Below the pieces are notes generated by a model, which worked only from the letters and a program-made list of their open reading frames with translations, was not told where the DNA came from and did not search any database. 64,000 nucleotides of DNA from Bacteroidales bacterium UBA1181. Its GTDB lineage: Bacteria; Bacteroidota; Bacteroidia; Bacteroidales; Paludibacteraceae. A program made the position numbers and the translations under genes. The stretch lies in the NCBI GenBank assembly GCA_002310215.1, contig DBYR01000002.1:53736-117735 (forward strand), written 5' to 3'. This document shows, piece after piece, positions 31,043-39,476 of this stretch (position 1 is its first letter; each line of letters begins with the position of its first letter).

Positions 31043-32032
31043 TTATTCTTTGATTATTTTCCTTATCGCCGACTTCCCGTCCTTTGTTATTTTCAGGAGA
31101 TACAATCCGGGCTGCAATTCCCTTATTGACATGACGTTGCCGACAGTACTCTTTAGCAATTTTCCGTCGTCAGCAAAGAGGGAAAGCGAGCATTCATCAA
31201 TGCTTACATAAACAGCATCAGATGCAGGATTAGGATGGATGGAAACATCTAGTTCGGATTTGATATCTCTTACTCCGTCAACACTTTTGCTGATCACTTT
31301 TGTGAATCCATCGATTGTAGAAAGATCCGTTTGCGTGTAAAATGGTGCAGGCATCCCTCCCGTCATATAATTGCCCTCTCTATCCCTCCAATAAAAGACA
31401 TGTAAACAAGTATCTTCATGTGTGTCAATGATGAAATTCCACGCTTTGTCCAAATCTTCATATAAATATCTTAAACGATTCACGTTGTCAATGTCACTAA
31501 AATTTGAGGTGTCTTCAATGAGATAAACATCATATATGGGGCTCTCTTTTTGTGTGTAAAATTCGATTTTATTTGTTAGACTTGCTATTGCTTGGGTTTT
31601 GGTCGTTCTTCCATCAGTTCTTACAATATCCCATTTCGTTAAACGTTCGGGAATTCCGATTGTGTCTATTACTTTGTAAGAAGAATCTTGCTTCGATAAG
31701 AATATATATTTCACGTATGGGGATTGCCTTTCAAAAATAATATTGTAAGGTGTTGTGATGAAAAAAGCATAGTGGTCTTGTGGTACGAAAAACGTGTCTG
31801 AAGCAGACCCAATCAATTCGTTGTTTTCATACAAACCTCGATAGTTGATAATAGTGTCCACATCGTGTTCCATCACACCCACGGTGTAAGAACAACGATA
31901 ATCTGTTAACTCAAATCCCCAAAGAGTATCCGAAGCATATTCATAAACGAAGTCCAAGGCCGAATCTGCGCTTTCAAAAGCGAAGGATGCCGATGATATC
32001 ATCAATGATAAGTATAGAAGGAAGTGTCTCAT
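31043..32032 (-). CDS. Secreted protein with T9SS type A sorting domain (paralog 1 of the row)
   Basis: 329 aa. Its ATG lies one base after the TAA of the C10 protease gene, so translation is very probably coupled to it. Signal peptide, then ESADSALDFVYEYASDTLWG, a central domain with VMEHDVDTIINYRGLYENNE and DHYAFFITTPYN, WNFIIDTHEDTCLHVF, and a T9SS sorting domain (SIHPNPASDAVYVSI). The tight linkage suggests a protein that works with the protease, for example as inhibitor, escort or substrate-binding partner; none of these is shown by sequence. Confidence 0.8.
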   Translation of the reverse strand: MRHFLLYLSLMISSASFAFESADSALDFVYEYASDTLWGFELTDYRCSYTVGVMEHDVDTIINYRGLYENNELIGSASDTFFVPQDHYAFFITTPYNIIFERQSPYVKYIFLSKQDSSYKVIDTIGIPERLTKWDIVRTDGRTTKTQAIASLTNKIEFYTQKESPIYDVYLIEDTSNFSDIDNVNRLRYLYEDLDKAWNFIIDTHEDTCLHVFYWRDREGNYMTGGMPAPFYTQTDLSTIDGFTKVISKSVDGVRDIKSELDVSIHPNPASDAVYVSIDECSLSLFADDGKLLKSTVGNVMSIRELQPGLYLLKITKDGKSAIRKIIKE

Positions 32033-32033
32033 G

Positions 32034-33986
32034 TTATTTTTTTATGATTGGTTTAACGATTCTTGAATTATCTGTGTTAACAGCGACATAATAACAACCT
32101 GTTGGACAATCAGACAAGTCTAATTTAATCGATGACTTTCTTGTTGTCTCAACCTCTTTTACCATAGTCCCAAAAACATTGTGTACGGTAATCTTATTGA
32201 TGTTATTTTGTGGAGAATGGATGCTGAATATCCCTGTTGATGGATTGGGGTATATCAGGACCGCATCTGTTGTCAATTCATCTCCAACAGAGGTAGGTAC
32301 ATCCTCTTCTGGTTCGAATGGTCCCTCATAGGTTACAACTTGACCATAATTGTTCATAAATGTGATGTTGTACATTGTAGGTGCAGAAAACACATCGCAT
32401 TCCGTAGTGTACTCGTTCTCAAGTTTGGTGTTTTCACTATACCAGACATCAACCACGCCGTCTTCAAAGATGTTCCCAAATGTTCGGTCAAGAAGGTTCT
32501 CTTTAAGTCCTTCTCGGTAATCACATTCTGTAATGACGCCTCCGACTGAAGTCCATCCTCGAACGGTTTTTTCCATATACTTGATCTTCAATATGTATGA
32601 ATTCGCATTTTCCACATAGAATGAAAGTTTTCCCGTTTTCCCGATTGTTGATCGTGTGCACGTCGCATGTATATCATGCTCGTGATTCTCATTTCCTTTC
32701 TGGGGAGAAAAACCTATTATGGCAGTTTGCATGGTGTCAGAAATGGTGGAGTTTGTTGTGAAATCAAGATTATAATAGCCATTTTCCCCATTTAGATCAA
32801 TTCCCCATCCGTAATTAACATAAAAATAGTATCCGTCATCTTTTTTTTGGAAGCCGCTTATAATGTAACAATGACGAGATCTTGCGGAAGATAGAATTAC
32901 GGGTCTTCCTGCAACCAATTCGGTGATGACTAGATTCACCCACTCAGCCATAGGGTATGCATCAGAAGCATTCCTGCCTAGCCTTCTTGAGTATTCATTT
33001 GTGAAAATATTCCCGTAAGCATTATAACCAATTAATCCAGTCTTTACCATTTTAGTGCAAATGTGTTCATTGTGTGATGATGTGCCGTCTGAAAATCCCC
33101 CACAACCATAATCTGCATCAAGCATATATCCACAGTCTCTTAACAGTGTGGATACCTCGTTCATGTTTCTGACGGATGAATTCACATCTAGTACTGGTGG
33201 CATCGAATCCCAAGTGTATTTGCTTTCATATAATTCGTCTTTGTAAGTATATGTGACGGAATTGGGCCATTTCCATTTCCAAAGCACTTGCGCCAAGGCG
33301 GTGGGTACACATCCTGCAACTGCATGTTCACATCTGCCAACCGATGGCATCATAATGTTGTAGGAAATTCCAAGAGGATTATTATTTGTCCCTGTATGTC
33401 CATCTGTCACTTCACCTTCGCATCCCTGCTGTTTCCATTCCACAGCAGCCCCAACATTAGGATCGTAAAGCAAGTTGGGAACTTCATCCACGTAATCTCC
33501 TGGGTCGTAGATGGGGGGATAATATTCTTCTATCATCCAAGTGTCCCATTTCTGGAGAGATTCTGTACTAAGACTTCTTAACGGATTCTCTTCTCTATAG
33601 ATAACTTCACGTTTACACTTGATCAGAAAATCCAATAGGTTTTCGTTGTCAATGCTATCCTCCGGAAGAAATCTGCCAGTCTCCGAATATGCAAGGATGG
33701 GGTCTGATTTTTTGCTTCCTGATGTCAAGACATAGCCTCCATCGCTAAAATTGAATGCATACATTGCTGTAAAACCAAGCGTGTCGAATGGCACAACATC
33801 CGCTACTGCATCGGTCTTGCCAAAAGACCTTTTCATGAAATTACAAGCAACCTTCTGTGCGTCGTTATAATCGACTGGGTCTGCTTCGACTAAACAAAAT
33901 GGGCTAAACAATAAAATTGGCAATAAAACTTTAGTAGTTATTTTTAATACATAGTTTAAAAATAATATTTTTTTTATACTTATCAT
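32034..33986 (-). CDS. C10 family (streptopain-like) cysteine protease with T9SS sorting domain
   Basis: 650 aa from the ATG at 33986; the frame extends to 34019 but a promoter box lies there. An apolar N-terminal export segment is followed by a streptopain-type propeptide (DYNDAQKVACNFMKRSFG, GGYVLTSG). Catalytic Cys is in HAVAGCVPTALAQVLWKW, catalytic His in SRHCYIISGFQKKDDGYYF, with NYGWG after it, as in SpeB, interpain and Bfp proteases. The C-terminal ~80 residues are a T9SS type A sorting domain (IYPNPSTGIFSIHSP, CPTGCYYVAV), so it is probably released or bound at the cell surface. It leads an AT-rich operon with three secreted paralogs. Confidence 0.92.
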   Translation of the reverse strand: MISIKKILFLNYVLKITTKVLLPILLFSPFCLVEADPVDYNDAQKVACNFMKRSFGKTDAVADVVPFDTLGFTAMYAFNFSDGGYVLTSGSKKSDPILAYSETGRFLPEDSIDNENLLDFLIKCKREVIYREENPLRSLSTESLQKWDTWMIEEYYPPIYDPGDYVDEVPNLLYDPNVGAAVEWKQQGCEGEVTDGHTGTNNNPLGISYNIMMPSVGRCEHAVAGCVPTALAQVLWKWKWPNSVTYTYKDELYESKYTWDSMPPVLDVNSSVRNMNEVSTLLRDCGYMLDADYGCGGFSDGTSSHNEHICTKMVKTGLIGYNAYGNIFTNEYSRRLGRNASDAYPMAEWVNLVITELVAGRPVILSSARSRHCYIISGFQKKDDGYYFYVNYGWGIDLNGENGYYNLDFTTNSTISDTMQTAIIGFSPQKGNENHEHDIHATCTRSTIGKTGKLSFYVENANSYILKIKYMEKTVRGWTSVGGVITECDYREGLKENLLDRTFGNIFEDGVVDVWYSENTKLENEYTTECDVFSAPTMYNITFMNNYGQVVTYEGPFEPEEDVPTSVGDELTTDAVLIYPNPSTGIFSIHSPQNNINKITVHNVFGTMVKEVETTRKSSIKLDLSDCPTGCYYVAVNTDNSRIVKPIIKK

Positions 33987-34016
33987 AGTGACTTTATTTT
34001 TTAATAAGAAAACATG

Positions 34017-34024
34017 CAAAGATA
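34017..34024 (-). promoter_or_regulatory. -7 promoter element of the C10 protease operon
   Basis: CAAAGATA on the plus strand is TATCTTTG on the minus strand, exact. It lies 30 bp before the ATG at 33986. CAAA (34051-34054) would give a 26-bp spacer, too long for a standard -33 box. Confidence 0.6.
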
Positions 34025-34069
34025 CAATATTTTTTATAATAAAAAATACACAAATTAATTTTTTTAATC

Positions 34070-34325
34070 CAAATGCATGGTGATTCTTTGTGTCACCCCT
34101 TTGGGGTTCCCTTCTGCGCCGTTATCTGTTATACAGGGGTTTATACCCCTGCCTGTAGGATATCGCCCCGCTGGGGCTTTGTGCTGCACCGTTCGTCCGA
34201 AAAGGGAAGAGTTATTGGATCGCAGATGCTGGGACGAGTGCTCCTAAGACCTTCTGATTCGTTCGCCCCATCAGCTCTTAACTTTTAATTCTTAATTGAC
34301 TACGTCGAACTAACGTTTCTTAATT
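34070..34325. repeat. Dispersed intergenic repeat, copy C (right of the secreted-protein island)
   Basis: TCACCCCTTTGGGGTT, CAGGGGTTTATACCCCTG, CTGTAGGATATCGCCCCGCT and GGGGC (34094-34175) are the reverse complement, with changes, of the hairpin block in copy B; the core at 34294-34319 follows in forward orientation with one mismatch to copy A. Together, B and C bracket the island as inverted repeats. Confidence 0.8.
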
Positions 34326-34361
34326 CTTAATTCATATTTCTCTCCGTCGCTTATTATTTGT

Positions 34362-34369
34362 TATCTTTG
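34362..34369 (+). promoter_or_regulatory. Promoter of the NifX-like/DUF2027/CNNM operon
   Basis: TATCTTTG at 34362-34369, with TTTC at 34337-34340 giving a 21-bp spacer (one mismatch to TTTG). The first start codon is at 34429. Confidence 0.65.
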
Positions 34370-34428
34370 CAAGTCTCCCGTCGAATGCGGGGGCATGTTA
34401 TTTTAATGTTTAACGGATAATTACACGT

Positions 34429-34827
34429 ATGAAACTTATTGCGATACCCACGAGGGATGGCAGGGTGGACGATCATTTCGGACATTGTGCGTACTATACG
34501 ATCTATCACCTGAACGATGATAATAAAGTGGTGATCCAGGAACGCCTCGATTCGCCGCAGGGTTGTGGTTGCAAGTCCAACATCGCTAACCTGTTGCGTG
34601 AGATGGGTGTGACCCTGATGCTGGCGGGCAATATGGGCGATGGCGCCTTCCGCAAGCTGTCGGAGCAACAGATCGAGGTGGTCCGTGGATGCCACGGGAA
34701 GGTGGACGACGTGCTGGCGCAGCATCTGGCGGGCAAGCTGTCGGACTCCCAAGAGTCGTGCGACCATCATGATTGCCATGGGTCGGACAACCTGAAGTTT
34801 TCATACGTCGTTCCTGAGAAAAAATAA
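34429..34827 (+). CDS. NifB/NifX-family cofactor-binding domain protein
   Basis: 132 aa. Small domain related to dinitrogenase iron-molybdenum cofactor-binding proteins: MKLIAIPTRDGRVDDHFGHCAYYTIYH at the start (shown here only as a pattern of IPT, VDDHFGHC), then GCGCKSNIANLLREMGVTLMLAGNMGDGAF. In organisms without nitrogenase these proteins are thought to bind iron-sulfur or other metal clusters. The C-terminal tail is rich in Cys and His (SCDHHDCHG), a likely extra metal site. It is 7 bp from the next gene. Confidence 0.85.
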   Translation: MKLIAIPTRDGRVDDHFGHCAYYTIYHLNDDNKVVIQERLDSPQGCGCKSNIANLLREMGVTLMLAGNMGDGAFRKLSEQQIEVVRGCHGKVDDVLAQHLAGKLSDSQESCDHHDCHGSDNLKFSYVVPEKK

Positions 34828-34834
34828 TTGAGAC

Positions 34835-35896
34835 ATGGTGAAGGTTGGTGATAGAGTCCGCTTCCTGAACGCTACGGGTGGCGGAGTGGTTAGTAAGATA
34901 GTGAGCCGTGAAATGGTCCTGGTGACCGACGAGGACGGCTTCGATGTGCCTACGCTGGCGCGTGAGTGTGTGGTGGTGGATGCCGCCGCCGACCGCAAGG
35001 AGAGCAAGTCGGAGGAGGTGCGTCCGGTGCCCGATAAGATAGAGAACCTCAAGCCGGAGTCCGCCGAGGAGGATGATGACGACTCGTACGAGCCGGGGGA
35101 GGAGACGCAGGAAGGGGAGACCCTGAATGTGTTTCTCGCCTACCTGCCTCATGACGTCAAACGCCTCTCCGTGACCAATTACGACTGCTATCTGATCAAC
35201 GACAGCAATTATTACCTGGGTTATAACGTGGCGAACGGAAACGGCTCGATGTTCATCTCCCGTGCCGCGGGTTTCATCCAGCCGAACACGAAACTCCTGC
35301 TGGAGGAGGTCAACAAGGATCAACTCAATGACTTGGAGATCCTGCGTGTGCAGTTGATGCCCTTCAAGCAGAAGAAGGCCTACAAGGGCAAACCTGCGTT
35401 CGACGTGCAGGTGAAGGTGAACCCTGTGAAGTTCTATAAGTTGCATAGCTTCGTCGAGAACGATTATTTCGACGAGGATGCGCTACTCTTCCCGATCGTG
35501 AAGAATGATGGCGCATGGGGCGAGGAAATCTCCGCCGAAAAGATGAAGGAGGTGCTGAAGGATAAGGAGACGAAGTTCCCCGCCAAGGTCTCCGTCTCCA
35601 GCAAGCCGAAGCAGGATGTCGTGGAGATAGACCTGCATATCAACCAATTGCTGGACAATACGACGGGCATGAGCAACGGTGACATACTGCAGTACCAGTT
35701 GGACAAGTTCAACGAGGTGATGGGGCAATACGCAAAGCAGAAGGGCCAGAAGATCGTCTTTATCCATGGCAAGGGCGACGGGGTGTTGCGCAAGGAAATC
35801 TTGAAACAACTGAAGCATAAATACGCCACTTGTTACGTGCAGGACGCATCCTTCCTTGAGTATGGATATGGTGCGACTATGGTCACAATCAAATAA
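34835..35896 (+). CDS. DUF2027 domain protein with C-terminal Smr domain
   Basis: 353 aa. The first ~50 residues form an SH3-like barrel (KVGDRVRFLNATGGGVVSKI); an acidic linker (SAEEDDDDSYEPGEE) follows; DUF2027 covers roughly residues 95-260. The end is a Smr domain: EIDLHINQLLD, KIVFIHGKGDGVLRKEILKQL, as in MutS2 and Smr nucleases that act on branched DNA or colliding ribosomes. The gene is typical of Bacteroidota. Its role is unknown, but the intact HGxG loop suggests nuclease or nucleic-acid binding activity. It lies between the NifX-like and CNNM genes in one operon. Confidence 0.88.
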   Translation: MVKVGDRVRFLNATGGGVVSKIVSREMVLVTDEDGFDVPTLARECVVVDAAADRKESKSEEVRPVPDKIENLKPESAEEDDDDSYEPGEETQEGETLNVFLAYLPHDVKRLSVTNYDCYLINDSNYYLGYNVANGNGSMFISRAAGFIQPNTKLLLEEVNKDQLNDLEILRVQLMPFKQKKAYKGKPAFDVQVKVNPVKFYKLHSFVENDYFDEDALLFPIVKNDGAWGEEISAEKMKEVLKDKETKFPAKVSVSSKPKQDVVEIDLHINQLLDNTTGMSNGDILQYQLDKFNEVMGQYAKQKGQKIVFIHGKGDGVLRKEILKQLKHKYATCYVQDASFLEYGYGATMVTIK

Positions 35897-35907
35897 AGGT
35901 TTACCGT

Positions 35908-36987
35908 ATGACGCTACTGATCATATCACTTTTTGCCACGTTGGGAATCTCCTTCCTCTGCTCCCTGATGGAGTCGGTGCTCTATTCCACCACCTCTTCG
36001 TACATCGAGTCGTTGGAGGATGGGAAGGGCGTCCGTCTGCTGAAGAATCTGAAGTATAACATAGAGAACTCCATCGCGGCCATCCTCTCCTTGAACACGA
36101 TCGCCAACACGGCGGGCGCCTCTCTCGTGGGTGCGCAGGCGGCGGAGGTGTTGGGCAATGAGCTTCTGGGCTTTGTCTCTGCCGTGCTGACGGTGCTGGT
36201 ATTGGTTTTTTCGGAGATCATCCCTAAAACCATCGGTTCCACCTATTGGCGGAAGCTATGTGTGCCGGTCGCCTATCTGATCAATGGTGTCTATTACTTG
36301 TGCTTCCCGTTGGTGGTGGCCTCCCGTTTGCTGACGAAGCTGATCGCTAAGAAACAGCCGCAGACGGTGAGCCGTGAAGAGGTGGCGGCGCTCACGAAGA
36401 TCGGTGAGCGGGAAGGCGTCTTCATGAAGAACGAGAGCAAAATCATCAATAATTTGGTGAAGATGGAGACGGTCAAGGTGCATTCCATCATGACCCCTCG
36501 AACGGTAGTCTTGGCGGCGCAGGAGGATATGACCTTGGAGGAATTTTTCAGGAAAAGACGTTATCTGTGTTATTCCAGAATACCTGTTTACACGGAGGAT
36601 ATCGATGACATCACAGGCTTTGTGCTGAAGACGGATATCCTGATGAACCTGGCGAACGGCAAGAAAAAGATTAAGCTTAAATCCATCAAGCGTGACATCA
36701 TGGTTTGTTACGAAAACACCTCATTGCCTAAGTTCTACGACCTCTTGGTGACGCGCAAGGAGCACATCGCCCTGGTCATTGACGAGCATGGAGGCATGGA
36801 GGGAATCGTGACGATGGAGGATGTCGTGGAGACGATCCTAGGCTTGGAAATCACGGACGAGAGCGATGCCCAGACCGACATGCAAGCCTTCGCCAAGGCG
36901 CTTTGGGCGAAACGTGCCAAGCACTTGGATGTGGCTGAAGTGGAGGATGATACGGCTGTCGATTCTGAAGGCGGATCAATTGAATAG
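35908..36987 (+). CDS. CNNM-domain (DUF21) and CBS-domain membrane protein, hemolysin-C/CorC class
   Basis: 359 aa. N-terminal DUF21/CNNM domain with about four membrane segments (LLIISLFATLGISFLCSLME, AILSLNTIANTAGASLVGAQ, VLVLVFSEIIPKTIGSTYW), followed by a CBS pair containing VHSIMTPRTVVLA, LCYSRIPVYTEDIDDITGFV and EHIALVIDEHGGMEGIVTMED. Relatives take part in magnesium or cobalt extrusion. The C-terminal CorC/HlyC transporter-associated domain is missing or very short; the protein ends in an acidic tail. Its last 12 bp overlap the end of the convergent rseP gene. Confidence 0.9.
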   Translation: MTLLIISLFATLGISFLCSLMESVLYSTTSSYIESLEDGKGVRLLKNLKYNIENSIAAILSLNTIANTAGASLVGAQAAEVLGNELLGFVSAVLTVLVLVFSEIIPKTIGSTYWRKLCVPVAYLINGVYYLCFPLVVASRLLTKLIAKKQPQTVSREEVAALTKIGEREGVFMKNESKIINNLVKMETVKVHSIMTPRTVVLAAQEDMTLEEFFRKRRYLCYSRIPVYTEDIDDITGFVLKTDILMNLANGKKKIKLKSIKRDIMVCYENTSLPKFYDLLVTRKEHIALVIDEHGGMEGIVTMEDVVETILGLEITDESDAQTDMQAFAKALWAKRAKHLDVAEVEDDTAVDSEGGSIE

Positions 36988-38292
36988 CCTGAAGACGTCG
37001 TTCATGTTGGCGAAGATAATCAACATAAATAGGAAAATCATGCCTATCATTTGCGCCCGGATGAGGGTCTTTTGACTAGGCTTCCTCCTCGTGATCATTT
37101 CGTAGAGGACAAACATGATGTGTCCGCCGTCCAACCCAGGGATAGGCAGGAGGTTCATGAAGGCAAGGATGACGGAAAGGTAGGCGGTCATCTCCCAGAA
37201 AATCTCCGCATTGAAAGGGTAAGGGAATAATCTACCGATGGAGATGAATCCTCCCATGCTTTGCGCACCCTCTTTGGTGAAGACATATTTCATGTCGCTC
37301 GCATAGCCTGTGAATTTCTTCACACCCCTTTGGATACCGTTGGGTATGGATTCCCAAAACGAGTATTTCTTGGTCCTGACAGGGTAGAAATCGGTTATTC
37401 TTTTCATATAGACCCCAATCTTTCCGTTGTGGTCGGGGGTTATCTGCAATTGGACGGGAACGCCCGCCCGCATGACTGTGATGTCCAGGTTGAGGTTCTT
37501 ATGCTCCGCGAAGACATCGATGCAATGTGCCATGTAGGCCATGGCGGAGTCTCCGACGGAGATGATGCTGTCGTTCGCCTTGAGCCCTGCCATTTCCGCC
37601 CGTGAGCCAGCAATGACGGAGTCCACCACGAACGGTATCCTGAAGTTCGCGAAGCCTTTCTTCTCTTGTAGGATCTGCTGCATGAGGTCGTCCGGCATGT
37701 TGAGGCTGATCTCCTTCCCATCCCGTAGGACAGTGACCTGTTCCGCATTGATGATGGCCCGGAACGATTCCTCGTCGAACGCCTCCAAAGGGAGATCGTC
37801 CGCACGGAGCAGGATATCACCATCTCGGAACCCCGCTTTCTGGGCGGCCGGACTGAACTCCATACCCGTCTTGACGTCTTGTGTGGCGATGTATTTATCT
37901 CCGAAATGGAAGGAGATGGCGGAGTAGATGAGGATGGCCAGTAGGAAATTGAAGGTCACGCCCGCAATCATCACAAGGAATCTCTGCCAAGCCGGTTTGG
38001 AGCGGAACTCCCAGTCCTGCACGGGGCGTTTCATCTGCTCCGTGTCCATGGATTCATCGATCATACCCGCTATCTTCACATATCCGCCCAAGGGAAGCCA
38101 TCCGATGCCATAGGTCGTTTCACTGTTCTTCGGCTTGTATTTGAATAGCGAGAACCATGGGTTGAAGAATATATAGAATTTTTCTACCCGAATCTTGAAT
38201 AGACGGGCGAATAGGAAGTGCCCGAACTCGTGGATAACCACCAGAATGGAAAGGGATAGGAAAAATTGTAGTATAGTGACTAATAGTTGCAT
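36976..38292 (-). CDS. rseP: RIP metalloprotease RseP (site-2 protease)
   Basis: 438 aa. Intramembrane zinc protease that cleaves membrane-bound regulatory proteins and signal-peptide remnants. The zinc motif H-E-x-x-H is VVIHEFGHFLFARLFK near residue 20; the third ligand is in MNLLPIPGLDGGHIMF. Between them are two PDZ-like domains (DGDILLRADD, SRAEMAGLKANDSIISVGD). It is 10 bp downstream of dxr and probably co-transcribed with it, a common pairing. The 3' end overlaps the CNNM gene on the other strand. Confidence 0.95.
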   Translation of the reverse strand: MQLLVTILQFFLSLSILVVIHEFGHFLFARLFKIRVEKFYIFFNPWFSLFKYKPKNSETTYGIGWLPLGGYVKIAGMIDESMDTEQMKRPVQDWEFRSKPAWQRFLVMIAGVTFNFLLAILIYSAISFHFGDKYIATQDVKTGMEFSPAAQKAGFRDGDILLRADDLPLEAFDEESFRAIINAEQVTVLRDGKEISLNMPDDLMQQILQEKKGFANFRIPFVVDSVIAGSRAEMAGLKANDSIISVGDSAMAYMAHCIDVFAEHKNLNLDITVMRAGVPVQLQITPDHNGKIGVYMKRITDFYPVRTKKYSFWESIPNGIQRGVKKFTGYASDMKYVFTKEGAQSMGGFISIGRLFPYPFNAEIFWEMTAYLSVILAFMNLLPIPGLDGGHIMFVLYEMITRRKPSQKTLIRAQMIGMIFLFMLIIFANMNDVFRLFN

Positions 38293-38302
38293 GCGTGGTC
38301 GT

Positions 38303-39460
38303 TTATTTTAGTTTTGCGGATAGTTCTGCGGCGATGCGACGTGCTTCTTTGTCGCTCTCCACATAGACTTCGTAAGACGTCTGTTTGGTGAATGTGGCGG
38401 TTTGCATGGTCTTCTCGATGACGTCGGACATCTCGAGGAAGCCGATCTCCCCCTTGAGGAATTCAGCCACTGCCACCTCGTTGGCTGCGTTCAGGATGCA
38501 AGGCATGTTGCCGCCCTTGTCCATCGCGTCGAAGGCGAAGGCGAGGTTGCGGAACACCTCCATGTCCGGTTTCTCGAAGGTGAGGTCCTTGCACTCGAAG
38601 AAGTCCAGCCGCTTGAAATCGTTCTTGAGACGGTTCGGGAACCCGAAGGCGTATTGGATAGGCAACTTCATGTCCGGCAGGCCCATCTGCGCCTTGACGG
38701 ATCCATCCTGGAACTGCACCATGGAGTGGATGATCGATTGTGGGTGCACCACTGGCACGATCTGTTCAGGCTTCACGCTGAAGAGCCATTTCGCCTCGAT
38801 GACCTCGAATCCCTTGTTCATCATGGAGGCGGAGTCTATCGTGATCTTGGCGCCCATGCTCCAGTTCGGGTGCTTCAGGGCATCCTTGGCGGTGACGGTC
38901 TCTAAGAATTTCCTGTCCTTGCCTCTGAACGGACCACCCGAGGCAGTCAGTATGATGCGCTCGATCGGACTGGTTTCCCCCACCAAGCATTGGAAGATGG
39001 CGGAGTGCTCGGAGTCGACCGGCAGGATAGGGCATCTGTTCTTGATGGCGAGGTCGCACACTAATTCGCCCGCCACGACCATGGTCTCCTTGTTCGCCAA
39101 GGCAATGGTCTTCCCTGCTTTGAGGGCAGCAATGGTCGGTTGCAGACCCGAATATCCTACCATGGCGGTAAGGACAATGTCTACTGGTCCCATGGCGGCT
39201 ACGTCCGCGATGGATTGTGTGCCGGCGAACACCTTGATGGGCAAGTCGGACAACGCCTCTTTCACACCCTGGTATTTCGCTTCGTTGGCGATGACCACCA
39301 CTTCCGGCTTGAATTTTCTCGCCTGCTGGATGAGCAGTTCGTCGCTGTTGTTCGCCGTCAAGGCATAGACCTCAAAAAGGTCGGACTGCTCCTCGATGAC
39401 CTCCAACGCTTGCGTGCCGATGGAGCCTGTGGAACCTAATACAGCTATCTGTTTCTTCAT
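38303..39460 (-). CDS. dxr: 1-deoxy-D-xylulose 5-phosphate reductoisomerase
   Basis: 385 aa, full length. NADPH-dependent second step of the MEP isoprenoid pathway. Motifs: AVLGSTGSIGTQALEVIEE (NADPH binding), LANKETMVVAGELV, PVDSEHSAIFQCL, LTASGGPFRG, KHPNWSMGAKITIDSASMMN and LPIQYAFGFPNRL. Catalytic acidic residues in the PVDSEH segment are intact. It lies upstream of rseP in the same operon and downstream of the M23-like gene. Confidence 0.97.
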   Translation of the reverse strand: MKKQIAVLGSTGSIGTQALEVIEEQSDLFEVYALTANNSDELLIQQARKFKPEVVVIANEAKYQGVKEALSDLPIKVFAGTQSIADVAAMGPVDIVLTAMVGYSGLQPTIAALKAGKTIALANKETMVVAGELVCDLAIKNRCPILPVDSEHSAIFQCLVGETSPIERIILTASGGPFRGKDRKFLETVTAKDALKHPNWSMGAKITIDSASMMNKGFEVIEAKWLFSVKPEQIVPVVHPQSIIHSMVQFQDGSVKAQMGLPDMKLPIQYAFGFPNRLKNDFKRLDFFECKDLTFEKPDMEVFRNLAFAFDAMDKGGNMPCILNAANEVAVAEFLKGEIGFLEMSDVIEKTMQTATFTKQTSYEVYVESDKEARRIAAELSAKLK

Positions 39461-39476
39461 GATGAATATCCTTTCG

